From UBA1858 sp964636225 (GTDB lineage Bacteria; Pseudomonadota; Gammaproteobacteria; UBA4575), in assembly GCA_964636225.1 (NCBI GenBank), contig CAZWQM010000003.1, positions 79,810-143,809 of the forward strand: 64,000 bases of DNA. Reading direction: 5' to 3'. The translations under genes were made by a program, and so were the position numbers. Below the pieces are notes generated by a model, which was given only the letters and a program-made list of their open reading frames with translations, was not told the origin of the DNA and ran no database searches. Every line of letters starts with the position of its first letter. Within the stretch, counting starts at the first letter, position 1. Below are positions 51,712 to 58,670 of this stretch, piece by piece.

Positions 51712-52935
51712 ATGCTCAATTGGGATGATCCCTTGGCAGACACTAGCCCTGCTGCCGCACATAACGCGATTGCCAACATAACGCCTGAGATAATCGACGA
51801 CGACGCTCCCGTATCGGAAGACGTGGTGACTGCATTCTCCAGTCCTGCCCCGGCGGCTGACACAGCGACAGCTCATCATGACTCTGGCGCGACCGGCCTT
51901 GAAGATATTGAAATGGGTGCCGCACGAATTCGCGTTGACGATAAAAAAATCATTAACTGCCGTGCTGACCTGAATCAGCTGGTGCCTTTTAAATATGAAT
52001 GGGCCTGGCAAAAATATCTGGATGGTTGCGCCAACCACTGGATGCCTCAGGAAATCAACATGACGCAGGACATCGCTCTGTGGAAAAACCCCAAAGGTTT
52101 AACCGATGATGAGCGCACTGTGATTAAACGTAATCTGGGTTTCTTCTCTACTGCGGACTCACTGGTCGCCAACAATCTCGTGCTGGCCGTGTACAAGCAC
52201 ATCACTAACCCTGAATGCCGTCAGTATTTATTACGTCAGGCGTTTGAAGAAGCCGTACATACTCATGCATACCAGTATTGCATTGAGTCACTGGGACTGG
52301 ATGAAGGCGAAGTCTTCAATATGTATCGTGAAGTCCCTGCCGTGGCTAAAAAAGCTGAATGGGCACTACCTTTCACCCAAAGTCTGGGGGACCCATTGTT
52401 TGCAACCGGCACACCGGAAATGGATCAGCGTTTGTTACGCGATCTGATTGCTTTCTACGTTGTGTTTGAAGGCATCTTCTTTTACGTGGGCTTTGTACAA
52501 ATTCTTTCCATGGGACGTCGTAACAAAATGACCGGCGTTGCCGAACAGTTCCAGTACATTCTGCGTGATGAATCCATGCACATGAACTTTGGTATTGATG
52601 TCATCAATCAGATCAAAGTGGAAAACCCGCATCTGTGGTCAGCCGATTTCAAACAGGAAATGATTACACTCATCACCGAAGCAGTAGAGCTTGAAGTTCA
52701 ATATGCACGCGACACCATGCCCCGCGGAATTCTGGGTTTAAATGCCAACATGTTTGAAGAATATCTTCACTTCATTGCCAACCGTCGCTGCTCGCAGATC
52801 GGTCTGCCCGAACAATACGCCGGCGCATCCAATCCTTTCCCTTGGATGTCTGAAGTATTGGACTTAAAGAAAGAAAAGAACTTCTTTGAAACGCGTGTTA
52901 CTGAATACCAGACCGGTGGCGCACTTGTCTGGTAA
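51712..52935 (+). CDS. nrdB: Class Ia ribonucleotide reductase, small subunit
   Basis: A 407-residue beta subunit that houses the di-iron tyrosyl radical centre. Iron-ligand regions are visible: RQAFEEAVHTHAYQYCIE, the ADSLVANN segment, YVVFEGIFFYVGF and LRDESMHMNFGIDVI. The first 65 residues or so form a low-complexity Ala/Asp/Thr-rich extension not needed for catalysis and longer than in E. coli NrdB. A strong Shine-Dalgarno (AAAGGAGA) precedes the ATG. A terminator follows. Confidence 0.96.
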   Translation: MLNWDDPLADTSPAAAHNAIANITPEIIDDDAPVSEDVVTAFSSPAPAADTATAHHDSGATGLEDIEMGAARIRVDDKKIINCRADLNQLVPFKYEWAWQKYLDGCANHWMPQEINMTQDIALWKNPKGLTDDERTVIKRNLGFFSTADSLVANNLVLAVYKHITNPECRQYLLRQAFEEAVHTHAYQYCIESLGLDEGEVFNMYREVPAVAKKAEWALPFTQSLGDPLFATGTPEMDQRLLRDLIAFYVVFEGIFFYVGFVQILSMGRRNKMTGVAEQFQYILRDESMHMNFGIDVINQIKVENPHLWSADFKQEMITLITEAVELEVQYARDTMPRGILGLNANMFEEYLHFIANRRCSQIGLPEQYAGASNPFPWMSEVLDLKKEKNFFETRVTEYQTGGALVW

Positions 52936-53007
52936 ACACATACAAGAGCTGCCAGCCAGGTAGCCTTACACACAGCGTTATGGGGCCACCGAACGGTGGT
53001 GTTGCTT

Positions 53008-53037
53008 AGGCGGCAATCCTTATGCCGCCTTTTTTTA
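53008..53037 (+). terminator. Rho-independent terminator after nrdB
   Basis: AGGCGGCA (53008-53015) pairs perfectly with TGCCGCCT (53023-53030) around a 7-base loop and is followed by a run of eight T. It ends the nrdAB transcript; the convergent DUF4399 gene ends 20 bases further on. Confidence 0.9.
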
Positions 53038-53056
53038 GTCCCGCGAATGTAATAAA

Positions 53057-53485
53057 TTACTTAACCGTAATCGTAATCTTTTCAGACATCACCGGCTTGT
53101 CATGCGGAATATGCAAATGATTACCTAACAACAACTGCAGTGTATGCTCACCAGGTTCCAGCGTTAATATAGTTTCGGTTTGCCCCCCGCCAAAATGCTT
53201 TATATGATCACTGGCAGGTAGCGGCTTTGTCATATCCGGCAACTGTTCAACATCAATTAGAATATGGTGGTGCCCAGTGTTCTCCTTATCAGTTCCGGCT
53301 GGAGCTACTCCCATTCCACTCAGACCAAACTTCACCGTCACAGGTGAAGACACAGTTGCACCATTGGCAGGTTCAATAAAATAAACTGTAGCACCTTCAG
53401 GGGCTTTGGAAACCATACTCACATCCGCATGTGCAAGCGTACACAGTCCACCCATCATCAGTACCAACAAAATAAAACGAGACAT
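53057..53485 (-). CDS. Secreted DUF4399 protein
   Basis: A 142-residue protein with a signal peptide (MSRFILLVLMMGGLCTLAHA) and a single beta-rich DUF4399 domain: VYFIEPANGATVSSPVTVKFGLSGMGVAPAG, then TGHHHILID and GEHTLQLLLGNHLHIPHDKPVMSEKI. The histidine clusters (GHHH, LGNHLHIPH) could bind a metal such as copper; this is inference. Function unknown. Convergent with nrdB. Confidence 0.8.
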   Translation of the reverse strand: MSRFILLVLMMGGLCTLAHADVSMVSKAPEGATVYFIEPANGATVSSPVTVKFGLSGMGVAPAGTDKENTGHHHILIDVEQLPDMTKPLPASDHIKHFGGGQTETILTLEPGEHTLQLLLGNHLHIPHDKPVMSEKITITVK

Positions 53486-53655
53486 AGCAGTTCCTTATTT
53501 TTTTAGTAGAAGACTAAATAATAATAAGCCAGTGTGACATTCACAATAGATGATAATCTGGATAAACCATCCATATTCTCATTATTTATCTAATCTCCAC
53601 ACATCTAGTAATGTCAAAAAACTAATTCTGCAAACCGCGTCTGACAATAGACAAA

Positions 53656-53699
53656 TTGATAAATATCAATCGCTGGGTATACGTCACGGGCCGTATATT
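53656..53699 (+). promoter_or_regulatory. FNR/ANR box with downstream -10 element
   Basis: TTGAT-AAAT-ATCAA at 53656-53669 is a perfect FNR-family site. A TATATT -10 candidate lies at 53694-53699, placing the site centre about 42-44 bases upstream of the expected start near 53705, close to the class II position (-41.5). This predicts an anaerobically activated transcript running right towards 53938, with a leader of about 230 bases. No equally good -10 was seen for leftward transcription. The surrounding 53486-53937 gap is AT-rich and has no other gene. Confidence 0.6.
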
Positions 53700-53785
53700 G
53701 TATTTCAAAGTCCTGTTCAATCTTAATAGATATTATTGTGATAACATTTAGTTAAACTATTTAATTAAACAATCAATCAAGAAAG

Positions 53786-53829
53786 CATATGTCACAATGA
53801 CGCAATTAATCACGTCACCCTGACATATG
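53786..53829 (+). other. Large interrupted hairpin in the leader after the FNR box
   Basis: CATATGTCA (53786-53794) pairs perfectly with TGACATATG (53821-53829). Inside it TGACG (53798-53802) pairs with CGTCA (53813-53817) after a 3x3 internal loop, leaving a 10-base apical loop. It could be an RNA element (small RNA or structured leader) or a binding site for a dimeric protein. No T-run follows. Confidence 0.5.
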
Positions 53830-53937
53830 TTTAACTGTTAGGCGCAATAAGAAACTACATAATGTAGCATTAATACTTACACATATTTTCATCTAGTACT
53901 TTTAGCAACCACCAAATAGATTATAAGCTTATCCTTG

Positions 53938-54426
53938 ATGAATATTTTTGTTCTCGATAAAAATATTAAAAAATGCGCGCAGTTTCATTGTGATCAGCAT
54001 GTTGTAAAGATGATACTTGAAAGCGTACAAATGCTGTGTACGGCATTGAACAAAAAAGGATTTATCACGCCCTACAAGTCCACTCATATCAAACACCCCT
54101 GTGTCCTCTGGGTTGAAGAATCGTTTGATAATTTTTGCTGGTTAAGAGATCTTACGATTGCACTGAATGAGGAATACCGCTACCGATTTAATAAAACCAC
54201 TGACCATAAATCTATTCTTGTTTTGAATGAGATTGCAGCCTGTCATTATGCTAATGTGGGTCTCACCGAATTCGCACAGGCAATGCCGAATCAGTATAAA
54301 GTACCGGGCAATGCTGTTAAAGCTTATCGTCAGTTTTATCTGGGTGAAAAAATGAAATTTGCAAAGTGGACTAAAAGAAAAGTACCTGCATGGGTATGCA
54401 ATAATACTAACCCTGAAGATCTCTGA
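53938..54426 (+). CDS. Conserved protein of unknown function (MNIFVLD family)
   Basis: A 162-residue protein starting MNIFVLDKNIKKCAQFHCDQHVVKMILESVQML. It contains many histidines and cysteines (CDQHVV, IKHPCVLWV, ACHYANV) and the segment FAQAMPNQYKVPGNAVKAYRQFYLGEK. I recall similar proteins in bacteria and phages but no assigned function. The ATG at 53938 is preferred to a TTG at 53935. It is the first gene downstream of the FNR-box region. Confidence 0.7.
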   Translation: MNIFVLDKNIKKCAQFHCDQHVVKMILESVQMLCTALNKKGFITPYKSTHIKHPCVLWVEESFDNFCWLRDLTIALNEEYRYRFNKTTDHKSILVLNEIAACHYANVGLTEFAQAMPNQYKVPGNAVKAYRQFYLGEKMKFAKWTKRKVPAWVCNNTNPEDL

Positions 54427-54438
54427 CTCACTTTATTT

Positions 54439-55277
54439 ATGCCAGATGACAACACTACAAATGACTTTGAGACAATATTATTAGTCTCCCTGATGGAGCA
54501 CTGGCGGAAATGTGCAGGCACGGTGATCATGTGACGACCTGGCGCCCCAAGAATGATATTGATCGGCTTTTTTTAAGCGAACGCGCAGAGTTTGCTTCAG
54601 ACAAAGCAATCCGTGGAGGCGTACCTGTGTGTTTTCCACAGTTTGCGGGACAACGACCCTATATTAAACATGGCTTTGCTCGCATTAGCAGGTGGAAACT
54701 ACTCAACACCAGGCAACTGGAAAACTCCTCTCAGGCAGTTTTCCAACTTGAAGACTCTAATGAAACGTTTGCATTATGGCCACACGCTTTTCGTATTACT
54801 TTAACGGTCAGTATTGAAGCTTCATTTCTTGCACTGGCATTTAAAGTTGAGAATACAGGAACGAAAGCTTTTCATTTCACAGGCGCCTTACATACTTATT
54901 TACGAGTCCAAGATATCAACAACACTGTGATAGAGAATCTGGAGGGTTATCATTATCGTGACTCAGTCACTGGCATTCAGGACAAAGTACAGCATGGCAA
55001 TGATCTACGCATTATTAACGAAGTAAACCGTATTTATGAACAAGCCCCTTCCGAGGTTGTTGTAAGAGAATCTGATCGTTCCATGAATATTCAAACGAGC
55101 GGTTTCACCGATGTTGTTATCTGGAATCCGGGCCCTGCAAAATGTGCGATGTTCAATGATATGCATCCGGAAAGTTATCGACACATGTTATGTGTTGAAG
55201 CGGCCGTAATTAGCACAGCACCCGAAATCATGCCTGGCGACTCCTGGTTTGGAACACAGACTTTATATGCACAGTAA
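54439..55277 (+). pseudogene. D-hexose-6-phosphate mutarotase (YeaD-like), probable 5' frameshift
   Basis: The main frame from 54510 gives 255 residues of an aldose-1-epimerase-fold protein: HGDHVTTWRP, LFLSERAEFASDKAIRGGVPVCFPQFAG, and HAFRITLTV; a C-terminal catalytic region follows. The conserved N-terminal strand is in the same frame before that ATG (SLPDGALAEM), but a TGA at 54468-54470 blocks it and no start codon exists. Another frame from ATG 54439 reads MPDDNTTNDFETILL. Restoring one A near 54483 joins them as ETILLSLPDGALAEM. So a one-base deletion is likely, real or an artefact. If intact, it interconverts anomers of hexose 6-phosphates. Confidence 0.72.
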
Positions 55278-55312
55278 TTTTTGAAGCAGCCTACTTTTTT
55301 ACAGTGATATCA

Positions 55313-55753
55313 ATGCCCAACCAAAACGCGACTATTTATCAAGATATCTGGGATGTTTATATTAATTCGTATATCTGCGATAGCCAGTTGATATGGTCTG
55401 GTCCTAATGCAGGAAAACTTCCATTAAACTCACCGATTCACGTCATTACCGCCTGTAATCCTTTTAACAAGCTACTTACCACTGAAGAAAATTCACAGCG
55501 TAACATCCTGCTGCATGATGAATTGAAAACACTGAATGTGAAAATTAAACCTGTTATTGGCCGTTCTGCCGATGGTGACTGGAATGAAAAAAGTTTTGCA
55601 GTCTATGGCCTGACGCGCGTACAGGCCTGCGATATTGCTTGCAAATATCAACAGAGAGGCATTTTTGAAATGAATGAGAATGATCTGATGGTGATTGATG
55701 TAAATAATCAACAGGTAGAAAGATCGCGGCCGAGAAATATAGACCTTACCTGA
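55313..55753 (+). CDS. DUF3293 domain protein
   Basis: A 146-residue protein matching the DUF3293 pattern: HVITACNPFNKLLTTEENSQRNILLHDEL, then GRSADGDWNEKSFAVYGLTRVQACDIACKYQQRGIFEMN. These small proteins are widespread in proteobacteria and of unknown function. A GTG at 55304 in frame is an alternative start to the ATG at 55313. It lies 35 bases after the mutarotase gene. Confidence 0.75.
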   Translation: MPNQNATIYQDIWDVYINSYICDSQLIWSGPNAGKLPLNSPIHVITACNPFNKLLTTEENSQRNILLHDELKTLNVKIKPVIGRSADGDWNEKSFAVYGLTRVQACDIACKYQQRGIFEMNENDLMVIDVNNQQVERSRPRNIDLT

Positions 55754-55888
55754 AATTGAGTAAGAATTAATTCGCTGACGAATATAGATTCCCGCTTTCG
55801 CTGAATGACGGCGTTTATCTATATAGCAGTTTAGAGAAACTTTTAATCCGCTATAAAAACTCCGCAGCGTAAAAAATAGCGTTGCCAG

Positions 55889-56494
55889 CTAAAGCTGGTT
55901 CCACTTTTTTTTACGCTGCCAGGGAATTCTGGTCAGAATAATACCAAATATCATGCTGGCAAATACTAGCAGTGCGCCGCGTGTGAACCATTCTCGATCC
56001 TTGAGAGGTGATTTCAGTACTTCACTTTCTGCGGCCAGTTTGTCGTAACGATCTTTTTCCTGAACCAGCTGGGCTTTTAGCTGATCATTTTCTCGTTGCA
56101 GTTCCAGCGGCCTTTTAGCAATGTCTTTTAGGCTCTGAATTTCTTTCTGCATCGAGGCTTTTTCTTCAGTCACTGCCTGATGAAATTTGTTTTTGAGTTT
56201 TTCATGGCGTTGCTCTAATGCGGCTAGACGATCACGACCGGATGGTTCATCCATCAGGTAACGTGAAAGTACCCAGCCTTCTACACCATTTTGCAAACGC
56301 ACCCGTGTATAGCCTTCGCTTTCCTGCAACACTTCCAGCGGTGTACCGCTTATTAATTGTCGTTTGATTTCATGACGCGTACTTTGTCCGGTACGCAGCA
56401 TAATTTCGAATTCATCGGTGACATATTTGGTCGCGGCAACACTCGCTTGGCTGACCATAATGATGGCACTTGCAAGAAAAATTCTAATCAACAT
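55889..56494 (-). CDS. SH3-domain membrane protein (YgiM-like, TIGR04211 type)
   Basis: A 201-residue protein with a signal peptide (MLIRIFLASAIIMVSQASVAA), a bacterial SH3 domain (about residues 22-85; YVTDEFEIMLRTGQSTRHEIKRQLISGTPLEVLQESEGYTRVRL), a long coiled coil (about 90-165) and a C-terminal membrane helix (about 172-190) followed by a basic tail. Likely periplasmic and attached to the inner membrane; a cell-wall role is suggested by the SH3 fold. It follows the TraB/GumN gene by 9 bases. Confidence 0.85.
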   Translation of the reverse strand: MLIRIFLASAIIMVSQASVAATKYVTDEFEIMLRTGQSTRHEIKRQLISGTPLEVLQESEGYTRVRLQNGVEGWVLSRYLMDEPSGRDRLAALEQRHEKLKNKFHQAVTEEKASMQKEIQSLKDIAKRPLELQRENDQLKAQLVQEKDRYDKLAAESEVLKSPLKDREWFTRGALLVFASMIFGIILTRIPWQRKKKWNQL

Positions 56495-56503
56495 GCAGGT
56501 ATT

Positions 56504-57415
56504 TTATATATCCACTCGTGAAACGGTATACCCATCTTTTTCAATGAGCGCCAATACGCCTTTGTCACCATAAAGATGAACAGCACCAACGGCAATAAAT
56601 GCATCTTTTTCGCGCATTGGTTTACGCATGTAATGTTCCATTACGATATTTCTGATTTCAATCACATGCTTTAAGTAGATATCACGCCATTGTTTGTTTT
56701 CCGGCTCATCCGGAATAAAGCGTGTACTAATTTGATACATGGCTTTCAGATCCTGCTTGAGGTAAGCATCCAGCATGTCGTCGATGATATCGTGCATTTC
56801 ATTATAGCTGGCGACAGTAAACTTCAGTAGTGCAACCTGAGCATCCAGTGGCATTTCCTGCAGTGTCACGATAAATTCTTCAATAGACTCTACCTGATAT
56901 AATTCTTTTCTCTGGCTGGCGGCACGATCAAGCAAAGCATAATCCAGAATCACCGCATTACTTTTTGCCTTTACAGCAAAGCTGCGCATTGCTGCCCAGG
57001 GTCGAAGCGTATTAATAAATTTTGGCTCCATGCCAAGACCAGCGAGTATGTCTTCTATTTCCTGATAGATCTCTTCACCAATCAGATCTGCCAATCTTTC
57101 ACCGGGTGGTAACACCATATCGTGTTTAATCAGTTTGCCGCCAGAATAAGGATTCCAATAGTGATCACTGGGAAAAGCTTCCATGGAAAAGCTTTTTGAT
57201 TCATCCAGTACTTTAGTGACCTTTCCATGCAAATTACCGATACGCTCATCATTCATGTGCAGAGTACCGAATATATAGCCTACATGTTCACCATCTTTTT
57301 CTATTTTCCAAAACAAGCCCTGTTCAAATGTATCTGACTTTTCCTTGGCAGACACCCCAGCCAATGCGGCCATAGCGATGACGATTGCAACTGCGAGATA
57401 GATTTTGATTTTCAT
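56504..57415 (-). CDS. TraB/GumN family secreted protein
   Basis: A 303-residue protein with a signal peptide (MKIKIYLAVAIVIAMAALAGVSA) and a TraB/GumN domain: GYIFGTLHMNDERI near the start, LRPWAAMRSF in the middle, and FIAVGAVHLYGDKGVLALIEKDGY at the end. The GTLH and VGAxHLxG histidines are the likely metal ligands of this proposed metalloprotease-like family. Its substrate is unknown. It precedes the SH3 protein gene by 9 bases. Confidence 0.87.
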   Translation of the reverse strand: MKIKIYLAVAIVIAMAALAGVSAKEKSDTFEQGLFWKIEKDGEHVGYIFGTLHMNDERIGNLHGKVTKVLDESKSFSMEAFPSDHYWNPYSGGKLIKHDMVLPPGERLADLIGEEIYQEIEDILAGLGMEPKFINTLRPWAAMRSFAVKAKSNAVILDYALLDRAASQRKELYQVESIEEFIVTLQEMPLDAQVALLKFTVASYNEMHDIIDDMLDAYLKQDLKAMYQISTRFIPDEPENKQWRDIYLKHVIEIRNIVMEHYMRKPMREKDAFIAVGAVHLYGDKGVLALIEKDGYTVSRVDI

Positions 57416-57475
57416 TCTGTTCTCCAGATTACTTGCTTGTAATAGTTAGTTGACACCAGAATTCCGTGCTAATTC

Positions 57476-57515
57476 AAAAAAAGCTGCCCCACTGGATTAA
57501 TGAAGCAGCTTTTTT
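57476..57515 (-). terminator. Rho-independent terminator downstream of the flavin/ferredoxin reductase gene
   Basis: AAAAGCTGC (57479-57487) pairs with GCAGCTTTT (57505-57513) around a 17-base loop; A- and T-tracts flank the stem, so it can act in either direction. For leftward transcription it follows the stop at 57546 and ends the molybdopterin oxidoreductase operon before the TraB/GumN gene. Confidence 0.75.
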
Positions 57516-57545
57516 ATTTCTCAAAGCAACTTGAAGCCGCCTGAT

Positions 57546-58670
57546 TTAACTCTGGATTTTTCTGAGTGTTTTGGGTACATGCCCATAGGCAGGTGAAATT
57601 GCTTCATGTGGGCAGGCATCGATACAGGCGTAGCATCGAATACACTCGTTTTCATCAACGAATAATGAGTTGTAATACAACCCCGAAGTATGCGACGGGT
57701 TAACGCGCTCAAACGAGGTGACCTCACCATTACTGACCTTGAAGTTGGTTGCTTCAACAATACAACTCTTGATTGGCTTAGCCATTAAGCATTCATCACA
57801 TAACACACATTTTTCGTTATCAATGACGGGCGCCGGCGAACGGGCATCTTCAAATTTATCGTAATAAATATCAGACTTCGACAGCCCGGCTTCTTGAAGC
57901 ACTTTTACGCCGTGATCAATCATTGGAGGTGGACCACAGAAAAATGCCTTAATGTTTTCTGCGTTCACAACACCCTTGTTCAGATATTCTTCCTGGAAAT
58001 ACTGAGTAACAAAGCCTCTGGGTCCGTCCCAATCGCTGTCTTCAGGTTCTTCAGAAAGCACCGGGATGAACTTGAATGTTTTGCCACCAGGCCAGTTTTC
58101 ACCCATGGCATTTAACTCATCGACCAGATAAAGATCTTTTTGTGTACGTGCACCGTAAAAGAAATAAAAGTCTCGGGGAATTTCCTGCACCTTGGCTTGC
58201 TGTGCAATCGCATTAATGGCGCTCATGCCAGAACCGCCTGCGATACCGATGATGGTCTTCATGGAATCGTCCAAACCAAATTTGCCCATCGGACCGGAAA
58301 GAATGACTTTTTCGCCTTCACGGTTCTTTTCCCTTAACCAGCCGGATAATTCTCCACCTTCCACCAGACGAATAAAGAAAGTGTATTCGTTAGGATTTTC
58401 CATCTCTGGTGTTTGTGCAAAGGAATAGGAACGCGGCTTTTGAATGCCTTCCACTTTAATCGTGCCGTATTGTCCGGCGCGTGCACATAACTTACGAGAA
58501 CCTTCCGCACAACTAATGACCACTTCATAGGTATCGTGTGTCAAATTACGAAACCTGGTGATAACGCCTTCATTACTGTGAACACGCAGCGTTTGAATAT
58601 CCGGATTCGGTTCCGGTAATGTTCGAATACGAAAATCAAACGGGTCGTTAAATGTGTCAAACTTTGCCAT
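57546..58670 (-). CDS. Flavin reductase with C-terminal two-cluster ferredoxin domain
   Basis: A 374-residue protein combining a ferredoxin-NADP reductase-like module with iron-sulfur clusters. The FAD domain (about residues 30-130) has KPRSYSFAQTP; the NAD domain (about 135-270) has GIAGGSGMSAINAIA and FFCGPPPMID; the C-terminus (about 280-374) has CVLCDECLMAKPIKSC and CIRCYACIDACPHEA, two [4Fe-4S] sites. It would pass electrons between NAD(P)H and the molybdenum enzyme whose gene immediately precedes it (stop and start meet at 58670). The first motif has an unusual spacing before the last cysteine. Confidence 0.85.
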   Translation of the reverse strand: MAKFDTFNDPFDFRIRTLPEPNPDIQTLRVHSNEGVITRFRNLTHDTYEVVISCAEGSRKLCARAGQYGTIKVEGIQKPRSYSFAQTPEMENPNEYTFFIRLVEGGELSGWLREKNREGEKVILSGPMGKFGLDDSMKTIIGIAGGSGMSAINAIAQQAKVQEIPRDFYFFYGARTQKDLYLVDELNAMGENWPGGKTFKFIPVLSEEPEDSDWDGPRGFVTQYFQEEYLNKGVVNAENIKAFFCGPPPMIDHGVKVLQEAGLSKSDIYYDKFEDARSPAPVIDNEKCVLCDECLMAKPIKSCIVEATNFKVSNGEVTSFERVNPSHTSGLYYNSLFVDENECIRCYACIDACPHEAISPAYGHVPKTLRKIQS

